Assembly (NCBI RefSeq): GCF_051020765.1
Contig: NW_027469103.1
Coordinates: 806,001 to 870,000, forward strand
Length of the DNA: 64,000 nucleotides
Direction: 5' to 3'
Source of the DNA: Lasioglossum baleicum
Lineage: Eukaryota > Arthropoda > Insecta > Hymenoptera > Halictidae
Each line of letters opens with the position of its first letter. Positions within the stretch are counted from its first letter, which is position 1. The notes beneath the pieces are model-generated. The model saw only the letters and a list, made by a program, of their open reading frames with translations, was not told where the DNA came from and did no database searches. Positions 30,386 to 40,922 of this stretch are shown piece by piece. The translations under genes and the position numbers were made by a program.

Positions 30386-30476
30386 ATCGAAGTGGTCGCC
30401 GATATTTGCATTAATAAGCCCCGACGCGTGTCAGTACGAAGTTCACATTTCTTAAATCCCATTCATATCTTTCAAA

Positions 30477-30695
30477 ATGTCTCGCCCAATCACGCGATCT
30501 CAAAAGGATCTCCGAGCAGATCCTAACGCAGACCTTCCTCCAATGACCGAGGAAGAGCTACTCCTTTATGCGCAAGACCTCGCCCGTAGAGAGCAATATC
30601 TCAAAGAAGAAACTGATTTTATTGCCAAATTGCGTCTCAAATATGAAGAAGACGCACAAAACCAAAAGAATATGCTCGATGAAATACGAAAAGAG
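30477..30695 (+). pseudogene. gag: gag N-terminal fragment of C3
   Basis: The first 73 codons of family C gag (MSRPITRSQK...). The frame then runs into the inverted LTR: the sequence GAAAAGAG is followed by CAAATT and the LTR end, with one shared base at the junction. It encodes only the charged, coiled-coil-like N-terminus. Confidence 0.9.
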
Positions 30696-30701
30696 CAAAT
30701 T

Positions 30702-32684
30702 TGTCACGTCCGTCACTGTGGTTTTGTTACAGGTGCCAGGAGAGAGAAAAGAGAACAGTGACAGACGGACGGTTGAGATATTATGATTAAAATGAGGAGT
30801 GGTCTTTCGTGCCGAGACAGCCGCGGGCTGTCATGTGCACTAGGACAACCGATATTGCTATGATGCAGTCAAGAAAAGAACGTCCGACGCGGTTACAAGA
30901 AGTGTCCCGACAAGAATCACGCGCGAGATGATGCAACGAGAACGGTGAGTTTACAGGATTCAGCAATTATACAAGACATTATACGACTCACCGCAATGCT
31001 GTATTAACGCCTAATAATATTGTTGCAGCAGGAACTGGCGGTACTGGCAGTAGGTGTAGTACATCGGGTCTTCTATACAGATGTCCTCGAGGTGGGGAAG
31101 ATCTGGCAGAGTTGCTGCTGCTCGGTTCGGGACGACGTTAGTGGCCTTGGATGCTGGCCGCAAGACGACACGTTGATGAGCTGGCAGAGGAACGTCACGG
31201 ATGATTCGGCAACGGACCCTGGGAACGATGATCGTGTCTCGGCTGTCGTCGTCGTCGGCTATGTCGATCACCTCTGGACAATCGACCGGATGTAGAACTG
31301 GCGTCGGAGCTCGCGAGAGGTCCGCGTGGTTGACCTCTTTAGGAGGGTTGCAAGGGCAACCGTATACAGAAACGTAATCGGACGCGTCACACGGAATGTG
31401 CTCGGTGGTTCCCAGAAGTTCTGTCCACTCGGTAGTGGCAATGATTTGATCGAGCACCGCTTTATTTCTCAACGCGCGTCTCAATTTAGCAAGTTGATAC
31501 TTGCGTCCCGCTCGACGTGGGCGTCGCATAGGTAAGGAATAGTAATGATGGAATATTAATAATATAATGAAAATGAACTTCCACTTGTTATTAACCTTTT
31601 TGGTAGTTAACTCGCTTCACGTCTATAGTGGCGGCTCAGCGTTTCCACTGCGCTCTTTAGACCAATTCTAGACGTGGCACGAGAACTTCTCTATGACTCG
31701 CTTCAAATTCCTTATTGGCGGCTCAGCGTTTCCACTGCGCACTTTAGACCAAGTCCGGATATGTCACGAGTTTAATATATTCGATGCAAGAACTGAATTG
31801 GAAGATGGTGTTGAACTAACACAAGAATAACAAGATCGAAGCACTGGTATAACAACGATATATTAAATAAGAACTGGTAAGTACACTGGTATACAATATG
31901 TAAGTAGTATTATAATAGGAGTAGTAATTGGATTAATGAATAATGGATATTGTAATGTGTTATAGGAATAACGTATGAGAATTAGGACTTGAGTTGAGTT
32001 GAGTTAGAGTTGGAATTGGAATTGGAATTAGGAGTGAAGGATCGACACACTTCACTTTCGCGGAGCTAGACTGAACACGTCTGCTCTTGAAGTCGGAAGA
32101 AGCCGGACTGGCGGCTGAGGCCAGGTTGGCACGTCTGTGCGAGTCGCTGGCTGAAGGCGGACTGCTCGAGTCGCGAGATGGAGGCGGACTGATGCAAGCG
32201 TCCGCTCTGCCTTGCCTCCTTCGTTCGGAGTGGGGATAGCTGACGCTGCAGTCTCTTTGTTCTTCAGTCGTCGGAGTGGGAGAACCGCTGACGCAGCAGC
32301 GTCTTCGCTCCCGGGGACTGCACGTGCATTTCTGCTGACGCTGCAGTCTCGTGGCTGTCCTATTGCCCTCTACGAGCGTGGGACTGCTGATGCAGCAGTC
32401 TTTGGACTTCTCGACGTTTCTAGAAGCTTCTAGATGCTTCCAGAGTGATGCAATACTTTATTGCATTATGTGTCGTGGTGATGGGTTGAAACTGAGGTAA
32501 GGTGTTGATCAAGGTGAAGTTATGGTGATGGGTAGAGACGGAGATAAGGATTAGAACAATAGAATAATGAAATCTTAATACTATGTTCTTATGTCTAGGG
32601 GACGGTGTATGGATCTTATGCAGATCAGACCTTGAATACATGGTGTATGTACAAGGCCAACGTCGTACATCGGACGACGTAACA
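30702..32684 (-). repeat. Right LTR arm of C3 (inverted)
   Basis: Minus-strand copy of the left arm, same length (1983 bp) and same private variants, ending at the ctct duplication. Confidence 0.94.
31011..31529 (-). CDS. LTR-internal ORF, 172 aa (C3 right arm)
   Basis: Same 172-aa protein as the left arm, including MYYTYC; intact and divergent in orientation from the left-arm copy. Function unknown. Confidence 0.7.
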   Translation of the reverse strand: MRRPRRAGRKYQLAKLRRALRNKAVLDQIIATTEWTELLGTTEHIPCDASDYVSVYGCPCNPPKEVNHADLSRAPTPVLHPVDCPEVIDIADDDDSRDTIIVPRVRCRIIRDVPLPAHQRVVLRPASKATNVVPNRAAATLPDLPHLEDICIEDPMYYTYCQYRQFLLQQYY

Positions 32685-34246
32685 CTCTGGAAGCATCTAG
32701 AAGCTTCTAGAAACGTCCAGAAGTCCAAAGACTGCTGCATCAGCAGTCCCACGCTCGTAGAGGGCAATAGGACAGCCACGAGACTGCAGCGTCAGCAGAA
32801 ATGCACGTGCAGTCCCCGGGAGCAAAGACGCTGCTGCGTCAGCAGTTCTCCCACTCCGACGACTGAAGAACAAAGAGACTGCAGCGTCAGCTATCCCCAC
32901 TCCGACCGAAGGAGGCAAGGCAGAGCGAACGCTTGCATCAGTCCGCCTCCGACCGGCGACTCGAGCAGTCGTGCCAACCTGGCCTCAGCCGCCAGTCCGG
33001 CTTCTTCCGACTTCAAGAGCAGACGTGTTCAGTCTAGCTCCGCGAAAGTGAAGTGTGTCGATCCTTCACTCCTAATTCCAATTCCAATTCCAACTCTAAC
33101 TCAACTCAACTCAAGTCCTAATTCTCATACGTTATTCCTATAACATATTACAATATCCATTATTCATTAATCCAATTACTACTCCTATTATAATACTACT
33201 TACATATTGTATACCAGTGTACTTACCAGTTCTTATTTAATATATCGTTGTTATACCAGTGCTTCGATCTTGTTATTCTTGTGTTAGTTCAACACCATCT
33301 TCCAATTCAGTTCTTGCATCGAATATATTAAACTCGTGACATATCCGGACTTGGTCTAAAGTGCGCAGTGGAAACGCTGAGCCGCCAATAAGGAATTTGA
33401 AGCGAGTCATAGAGAAGTTCTCGTGCCACGTCTAGAATTGGTCTAAAGAGCGCAGTGGAAACGCTGAGCCGCCACTATAGACGTGAAGCGAGTTAACTAC
33501 CTAAAAGGTTAACAACAAATGAAAGTTCATTTTTCATTATCTTATTAATATTCCGTCATTACTATTCCTTACCTATGCGACGCCCACGTCGAGCGGGACG
33601 CAAGTATCAACTTGCTAAATTGAGACGCGCGTTAAGAAATAAAGCGGTGCTCGATCAAATCATTGCCACTACCGAGTGGACAGAACTTCTGGGAACCACC
33701 GAGCACATTCCGTGTGACGCGTCCGATTACGTTTCTGTATACGGTTGCCCTTGCAAACCTCCTAAAGAGGTCAACCACGCGGACCTCTCGCGAGCTCCGA
33801 CGCCAGTTCTACATCCGGTCGATTGTCCAGAGGTGATCGACATAGTCGACGACGACGACAGCCGAGACACGATCATCGTTCCCAGGGTCCGTTGCCGAAT
33901 CATCCGTGACGTTCCTCTGCCAGCTCATCAACGTGTCATCTTGCGGCCAGTATCCAAGGCCACTAATGTCGTCTCGAACCGAGCAGCAGCAACTCTGCCA
34001 GATCTTCCCCACCTCGAGGACATCTGTATAGAAGATCCGATGTACGACACCTACTGCCAGTACCGCCAGTTCCTACTGCAACACTATTATTAGGCGTTAA
34101 TGCAGCATTGCGGTGAGTCGTGTAATGTCTTGTATAATTGCTGAATCCTGTAAACTCACCGTTTTCGTTGCATCATCTCGCGCGTGATTCTTGTCGGACA
34201 CTTCTTGTAACCGCGTCGGACGTTCTCTTCTTGACTGCATCCATAG
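32685..34246 (+). repeat. Solo C LTR, middle segment
   Basis: Continuation of the solo LTR begun at 28138, from the second ctct copy to the atag at 34243-34246 where B1 inserted. Confidence 0.92.
33575..34093 (+). CDS. LTR-internal ORF, 172 aa (solo C LTR)
   Basis: Intact family C version with private substitutions (GCPCKPP, IVDDDDS, ILRPVSK, QHYY at the end). The acidic SUMO-interaction-like motif is retained. Function unknown. B1 inserted about 150 bases after its stop, so the downstream splice-donor hairpin is kept. Confidence 0.68.
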   Translation: MRRPRRAGRKYQLAKLRRALRNKAVLDQIIATTEWTELLGTTEHIPCDASDYVSVYGCPCKPPKEVNHADLSRAPTPVLHPVDCPEVIDIVDDDDSRDTIIVPRVRCRIIRDVPLPAHQRVILRPVSKATNVVSNRAAATLPDLPHLEDICIEDPMYDTYCQYRQFLLQHYY

Positions 34247-34510
34247 TGTTACGTCACGTCCCACGTCCTAGGCAAAGGAGATGACCCCAGGAGGCGGCAC
34301 GTGGAATTGATGAGGAAACGGTCTTTTACGCCAAGACAGCCAGACGGGCAGTCATATGCGCTAGGACACCGATAGTCATTTGGAAAATCGGCACCCGCTT
34401 GCAGTCAACGCGGATGGCGATACTTATACGTAAACGCAACGAACGCGGTGAGTTGACATGGGGTAAAGATGGATACAAGATACTGATTCTCACCGGTTTG
34501 TTGTTACGCC

Positions 34511-34927
34511 TTAATAATACTGTCGCAGGAGTTGTTTCCTCTGCGCTGCGTAGACCTCGTACTGTGGGTCCTCGCTGCAAATATCTTCCAGGCGAGGAAG
34601 ATTGGGAAGACGCAACGTAATACGTTGACGTGGTGACAGGAACGTGCTGTTGGTGATGACGCAACGAGGACGTGGCAGGATCACTGTGTCCTGGCTGTCG
34701 TCGTCGTCAGAGATGTCTATGAGATCGATGATCTCATAGCGGGCAGCTGGTGTAACGTTGACAAGCGTGGAACGCGAGAGATCCGCGTGGTTGATCTCTG
34801 TGTTCGGAATCGGACGGCACGGACAACCGTATACCGATACGTAATCTGACGCGTCACACTCGATATTCTCGGTCGTGACGTGTTCGACGCATGAGGAGAG
34901 AGGAGCGAAAGGAACTTGGTTTAACAA
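34511..34927 (-). CDS. LTR-internal ORF, family B version (138+ aa)
   Basis: Homologue of the family C LTR ORF: CDASDYVSVYGCPC, NHADLSR, an acidic IIDLIDISDDDDS (residues 66-78), LPRLEDIC and a YY end are shared, but the basic N-terminus is not. There is no ATG: the listed first codon is TTG and the open frame continues upstream about 50 codons to a stop. A pyrimidine-rich TTTTTCATTCAG acceptor-like site lies in the open upstream part, so it may be a 3' exon. A donor-like CGGTGAGAAT in a hairpin follows the stop. Function unknown. This copy has CSED where the other B copies have CIED. Confidence 0.62.
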   Translation of the reverse strand: MLNQVPFAPLSSCVEHVTTENIECDASDYVSVYGCPCRPIPNTEINHADLSRSTLVNVTPAARYEIIDLIDISDDDDSQDTVILPRPRCVITNSTFLSPRQRITLRLPNLPRLEDICSEDPQYEVYAAQRKQLLRQYY

Positions 34928-35250
34928 CTCCTTCTCAAGAAATCCTTTATAGGAATTTTGTCTATGTTCTGAATGAAAAAGGGAAAATTGGCCAGGGGTT
35001 CCCCGGAGGCGCTGGCCAGCGGTATTCCACCTGTGACTTTAATAAAATATAGTTATTGAAAAGGTCCGCTCGTTCATTGACACTACCCAAGCGGAGCGGA
35101 CGAACTGGCCTCCAAGCCGGGTCACTGTGTAACGAACGAGGGCACTGTTAGAACTGTCACTATAGATCTAGCACTGCACGTATTCCTTGTGTGAACTGTC
35201 ACTTGATGGAGACTTGATCGAACACTTGACCGAGAAAACACTTGACCGAT

Positions 35251-35445
35251 CAAAATGTCGCTTGCAGACGTATTGTCTCGGCGGAGCTGTAAGCTTCTCC
35301 CTTTGTGACCGAGTTTCAATACTCAACAAGTGCACGATTGCTAATGGAAACAATTGTTCAAAATGTCACTTGCAGACGTATTGTCTCGGCGGAGCTGTAA
35401 GCTTCTCCCTTTGTGACCGAGTTTCAATACTCTACAAGTGCACGA
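35251..35445 (-). repeat. 108-bp-period duplication in B LTR
   Basis: Two copies of about 87 bp (35251-35337, 35359-35445) sharing TTGCAGACGTATTGTCTCGG and the following sequence. Also present in the other B LTRs. Confidence 0.88.
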
Positions 35446-36079
35446 TAAACGAAGATATAGTTTGAATATCGGAGAGAAATAGGTCACTGAATTGATTGAA
35501 TTGTAAGAGAAGTCACTCGCGAAGTTCTGGTAAAATAAGATATATTATAATAATAACTTGGTTACACTTGGTTACAATTGTATTAATATAAATGTGAATA
35601 TGAATTAAATGAATTAATTGCGTAGGAGTTAGTAAATGAATTAGTATTGGAATAGAGACTGCGTTGAGTCGGAATTGGTATTGAGTTTGAATTAGAATTG
35701 GAATTAGATTTGGAATTGGAATTGTAGAACAAACGTCGATGAACGTCGAAGCGCGAATTAGAAGAGCGCAGGTCGACACGTCTGCTCACTTCGCTGGCTT
35801 GGGCCAGACTGACTGATGTCGTTGTGTGAGAATGGAGTGAGCGCAGACCGACACGTCCGCTCACTCCGCTGGCTAGCACCAGACTGATGCAAGAGGCAGC
35901 TCTGCGTAGCCTCCTTCGCTCGGAGTGGGGGTTGCTGACGCTGCAGTCCCTTTGTCCTCGCTCGTCGGAGTGGTGACGGGTGCAAGACTGCTGACGTTGC
36001 AGTCTCTTTGTCCTCGCTCTCGACAGAGTGGTGACGCGTGCAAGACTGCTGACGTTGCGATCTCTTTGTTCTCGAGGTG

Positions 36080-36425
36080 GCGTTTACTCGAGCGGAGTTG
36101 AGGATTTGAACAAGTTGTAAGTGTAGATGAGGGTTTGAACAAGTGTTAAGTGTAGATGAGGGTTTAAACAAGTTATAAGTGTAGATGAGGGTTTGAACAA
36201 GTGTTAGGTCAGATTGAGAGTTTGGAGTGGTGGTTGGGTTTAGAACAATTGGGAGAGTCGAGATTTAAGTAGTGATGGGTATTAGAACAAGTTTAGGGAA
36301 AGTTGTGGGTGAAGTAGTGATGGGTTTAAGATGTATTAGAATTAGAACAAGAGTTTGATAGCGATGGGTTTAAGAGATATTAGATTTAGAACAAGAGTTT
36401 GATAGCGATGGGTTTAAGAGGTATT
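36080..36425 (-). repeat. Short tandem repeats in B LTR
   Basis: On the plus strand, about four units of roughly 30 bp (GTGTAGATGAGGGTTTGAAC) are followed by roughly 45-bp units (AGAACAAGAGTTTGATAGCG). The corresponding region of the B2 LTR is shortened by about 44 bp. Confidence 0.8.
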
Positions 36426-36579
36426 ATGTACTTAATATTTAATCTTAGCCTAGAATCGAGGTACGGTCCTCGATTTGACCAACGTCGGAGGTCGTCCGAC
36501 GTAACACCTCCCTCGCCGGAGAAGAGATTTCTCGGAGTGAAATCTCTCGGTCCGAGGTTGTGTTCGGTGAGCGCTCGCA

Positions 36580-38964
36580 TTACAATTTTTGGTCTTGAGA
36601 CGCATCGTTAGTGAGCGATCCGCGCAGGGAGCTCAGTTCTCGGCGCACGTTGACTGTATTAACAGTACGAAACACTGGATGCACTGAGATGTTGTCTGAT
36701 TCTGCGCGAGGAGTTGGGGTAGGTTTCGCAATGTCCGACAGTCTATAATCGCAATGTTCATTATTTGACTGTCTTTTATTGGGGTCTTGGGAGGGAATGG
36801 GCTCACTTATGTCATTTTCACTTTCACTTTTCCGATATCTGACAGCGTATGTGTATGTTTCGTCTCTTTGTTTCAGGAAAATGAAGAATCTTGTCAAGGA
36901 ACTCCAGATGGCGACGATGAGGTGGAGGCTCCAGCCGTATAACGAATGGAGAGCGATGCCATTGATGATTGTGCTGATAATAGTTTTTATTGTGCGAATT
37001 GCCACATATATTCCTATTAATCCAGCGGTTACGGATCCGAACGTGGTAAATCCTGACCATAACTTCTGTGCGGTAGATTCAGCTATTTGTTGAAGCGACT
37101 CTTCGTCGAGCAGGTTGAACATGTTAATATTTCCTGCTGCGTATTGTCTACCTGAGGCGCCTTGTGCAATAGTATTTATTACGGCTACCTTTTCTACAGG
37201 GAACATTATGTGATCCTGCAGTTTGTCGAGGTCGTCTTGCGAATATATGCCTCCAGTCGCAAGGTTTTTGGGGTCCACGTATTTCCATGTGGCCTTAGAG
37301 ATTGGATGGAGTTCTGACGGTGCAATAGTTTCTGTTAGTGATGGAGTGAGTCGGTACCATGTTCCATGTATTCTGTAATATGGAGATAGTAACTCGCTGC
37401 ACGGCTTCTCTGTACCGGTGTTTGAAATAATGTGGTCCTTTGGTTTCAGGAATCTTGAAGAATTCCTGTACGTGACGGGCAGTTCGTCATAACAGCGTTC
37501 CGTTTTCCGGATCTGGACTGTCACTGGGATACATTTGATAATATGGACCACTTCACCTGCTGGGACTGCAATAAATCCAGCGTCTTTCATGATGGCGGTT
37601 GCCACTTCTTCAGGGGCTGTGTGCAGCTGAGTGAGTGCGTTCTGGAGAATTTGTCGTTCTAGTTCGCACTTTTGACGAATGACGTCCTTATATAGTTGAG
37701 AAAATTGTGTACGGAGATGTTTCTCTACGTAGACGAATTTGCTGTTGACATAGGTGAATATGTCGAGATTGTTGACGAGGGTGGGTGACTTCTCCTTGAA
37801 TTTCCCTGACTTCCCCGTTTCTAGTATGAACAGTTTTGGATGTTCTGTACGGATTATGATAAATCCGCAGACTGAAGATCGTCCTGTCTCGGTTAGTGCA
37901 AATGTTGTATCCTGAGAGGCAACTGTATACAAGGTTGGCGAGGATTTTAACTGTGGGGATAGCTTGGTCGCTAGCCCTTCGTATAGAACATCGTAGTTGT
38001 TGAATCTGCATGAATCTGTTGGTGCGGGTTCCCAGAATGTGTATCCGTCCTGTGAATCGAGGCAGTTGCCTTTCTGAAGAGGACAGGTTTGTCCGGATTG
38101 TAAATGAATTTGTGCTGTGGATAGCTTTATCGGTGCAATGTAGTCCCGTATCGTGATGCGTATTATGGTTTGCACCACGACGTCCGTCCAGGTTCCAAAA
38201 GGATCGTTGTAGGTTGTGCCTGAGCAGCTTCCGTCATTCTTGATTTCTCCTGCCATTGTGAGGCTACGAGAGGTTGTGGAATTTGGCTGGACTCCTGTGA
38301 TCTGTGCCGCTGGCGTAATATACAGAGTTCCAGTAGTGTGTAGATTAGAGCATGTTTCACTGGTGGTGGTTAGGAGATACTCTTGTCTACCATTGGCGAC
38401 GACGGAATTATGCGAATGCATGCCACAGTAGTAGATCGTTCTGTCTATTTCAATGTGGCATTGGAGGACTCGGGCTTGCGAAAACTCGGCTAGCTGCAGA
38501 AGTTGAATTCGCTCTAAACTCTCGATCGGTGTGACATCTTCGGGTTCGCAATTCAGGTTATCGATGGTAGAGTACGTAGTGACGTTGAGTGTCGGTCCAC
38601 CGCAATCATATCCAATGAGGGTATAAACTTGCGTGGTAATGGTGCATAGGATGGCAACTTGTAACGGATACATGTTTGTGGTTGCGAAATTGTCTGAAGA
38701 CTGGAGCTCCTCTGGAATGATCCTATCTTCCGAGGGGCTGAGTCGTGATGCGACAAGCTTATCTTCCGGCTGTAGAAGGAGATTTTGTCGACGCTGGGTT
38801 TCGGATTTCGCTCGTTTGTCGGTGTTGACCGGACGCGTGATTAACGCGGATTCTAATTTCGCGTCAGCGGAGGACTGTAATGAAATCTCCTGGGAGGGTT
38901 TCTTATCGCAAGTCGCAGGAGATGCTAGAATCATTGTTCGCGGGTTATCGCAGAGGTATAGTAT
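36580..38964 (-). pseudogene. env: env of B1 (C-terminal part of the split protease-env frame)
   Basis: Envelope glycoprotein. After a linker, an ATG at 38673 starts a hydrophobic signal-like stretch followed by GYDCGG. The CGMHSH motif, conserved cysteines, GIYSQDDL, C-terminal membrane segments and a charged tail of about 90 residues follow. Chuvirus-like pattern, clearly homologous to but distinct from the family A Env. The Env part itself is uninterrupted; only the upstream link to protease is broken by the solo C LTR at 38965. If Env is translated from its own ATG on a spliced RNA it could still be complete. Stop at 36580, 73 bases before the 3' LTR. Confidence 0.87.
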
Positions 38965-40922
38965 TGTCACGTCCGTCACTGTGTTTTTGTTACAGGTACC
39001 AGGAGAGAGAAAAGAGAACAGTGACAGACGGACGGTTGAGATATTATGATTAAAATGAGGAGTGGTCTTTCGTGCCGAGACAGCCGCGGGCTGTCATATG
39101 CACTAGGACAACCGATATTGCTATGGATGCAGTCAAGAAAAGAACGTCCGACGCGGTTACAAGGAGTGTCCCGACAAGAATCGCGCGCGAGATGATGCAA
39201 CGAGAACGGTGAGTTTACAGGATTCAACAATTATACAAGATATTATACGACTCACCGCAATGTTGTATTAACGCCTAATAATATTGTTGCAGCAGGAACT
39301 GGCGGTACTGACAGTAGGTGTCGTACATCGGATCTTCTATACAGATGTCCTCGAGGTGGGGAAGATCTGGCAGAGTTGCTGCTGCTCGGTTCGGGACGAC
39401 GTTAGTGGCCTTGGATGCTGGCCGCAAGACGACACGTTGATGAGCTGGCAGAGGAACGTCACGGATGATTCGGCAACGGACCCTGGGAACGATGATCGTG
39501 TCTCGGCTGTCGTCGTCGTCGGCTATGTCGATCACCTCTGGACAATCGACCGGATGTAGAACTGGCGTCGGAGCTCGCGAGAGGTCCGCGTGGTTGACCT
39601 CTTTAGGAGGGTTGCAAGGGCAACCGTATACAGAAACGTAATCGGACGCGTCACACGGAATGTGCTCGGTGGCTCCCAGAAGTTCTGTCCACTCGGTAGT
39701 GGCAATGATTTGATCGAGCACCGCTTTATTTCTCAACGCGCGTCTCAATTTAGCAAGTTGATACTTGCGTCCCGCTCGACGTGGGCGTCGCATGGGTAAG
39801 GAATAGTAATGATGGAATATTAATAATATATAATGAAATGAACTTCCACTTGTTATTAACCTTTTTGGTAGTTAACTCGCTTCACGTCTATAGTGGCGGC
39901 TCAGCGTTTCCACTGCGCACTTTAGACCAATTCTAGACGTGGCACGAGAACTTCTCTATGACTCGCTTCAAATTCCTTATTGGCGGCTCAGCGTTTCCAC
40001 TGCGCACTTTAGACCAAGTCCGGATATGTCACGAGTTTAATATATTTGATGCAAGAACTGAATTGGAAGATGGTGTTGAACTAACACAAGAATAACAAGA
40101 TCGAAGCACTGGTATAACAACGATATATTAAATAAGAACTGGTAAGTACACTGGTATACAATATGTAAGTAGTATTATAATAGGAGTAGTAATTGGATTA
40201 ATGAATAATGGATATTGTAATATGTTATAGGAATAATGTATGAGAATTAGGACTTGAGTTGAGTTGAGTTAGAGTTGGAATTGGAATTGGAATTAGGAGT
40301 GAAGGATCGACACACTTCACTATCGCGGAGCTAGACTGAACACGTCTGCTCTTGAAGTCGGAAGAAGCCGGACTGGCGGCTGAGGCCAGGTAGGCACGTC
40401 TGTGCGAGTCGCTGGCTGAAGGCGGACTGATGCAAGCGTCCGCTCTGCCTTGCCTCCTTCGTTCGGAGTGGGGATAGCTGACGCTGCAGTCTCTTTGTTC
40501 TTCAGTTGTCGGAGTGGGAGAACCGCTGACGCAGCAGCGTCTTCGCTCCCGGGGACTGCACGTGCATTTCTGCTGACGCTGCAGTCTCGTGGCTGTCCTA
40601 TTGCCCTCTACGAGCGTGGGACTGCTGATGCAGCAGTCTTTGGACTTCTCGACGTTTCTAGAAGCTTCTAGATGCTTCCAGAGTGATGCAATACTTTATT
40701 GCATTATGTGTCGTGGTGATGGGTTGAAACTGAGGTAAGGTGTTGATCAAGGTGAAGTTATGGTGATGGGTAGAGACGGAGATAAGGATTAGAACAATAG
40801 AATAATGAGATCTTAATATTATGTTCTTATGTCTAGGGGACGGTGTATAGATCTTATGCAGATCAGACCTTGTATACATAGTGTGTGTACAAGGCCAACG
40901 TCGTACATCGGACGACGTAACA
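38965..40922 (-). repeat. Solo family C LTR in B1
   Basis: 1958 bp, flanked by gtat on both sides (38961-38964, 40923-40926). About 26-35 bp shorter than other C LTRs through a loss in the GC-rich middle. It interrupts the linker between protease and env. Confidence 0.94.
39275..39793 (-). CDS. LTR-internal ORF, 172 aa (solo C LTR in B1)
   Basis: Intact family C version, with one difference noted from the C1 copy (LLGATEH for LLGTTEH). Function unknown; features as in the C1 copy. Confidence 0.68.
   Translation of the reverse strand: MRRPRRAGRKYQLAKLRRALRNKAVLDQIIATTEWTELLGATEHIPCDASDYVSVYGCPCNPPKEVNHADLSRAPTPVLHPVDCPEVIDIADDDDSRDTIIVPRVRCRIIRDVPLPAHQRVVLRPASKATNVVPNRAAATLPDLPHLEDICIEDPMYDTYCQYRQFLLQQYY

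Larger units (their letters stand above)
28381..32684. mobile_element. C3: family C element with inverted LTRs (palindrome)
   Basis: Two C LTRs of exactly 1983 bp in opposite orientation (28381-30363 plus, 30702-32684 minus) enclose only 338 bp: primer site, leader and the first 73 codons of gag. The 4-bp duplication ctct (28377-28380, 32685-32688) shows it integrated as a unit. Both arms share variants seen in no other C LTR here (for example the CATACACCATGTATTCAAGG stretch and MYYTYC in the internal ORF). The palindrome extends six bases into the leader. It probably formed by self-integration or template switching before insertion. Confidence 0.9.
34247..36506 (-). repeat. Family B 3' LTR of B1
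   Basis: 2260 bp; on the minus strand it starts TGTTACGTCGGACG (36506) after the purine run GGCGAGGGAGG and ends GACGTGACGTAACA (34247). The termini are 9-bp inverted repeats (TGTTACGTC). It contains the LTR ORF, 108-bp-period repeats and shorter minisatellite-like repeats (about 36080-36425). Confidence 0.94.
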
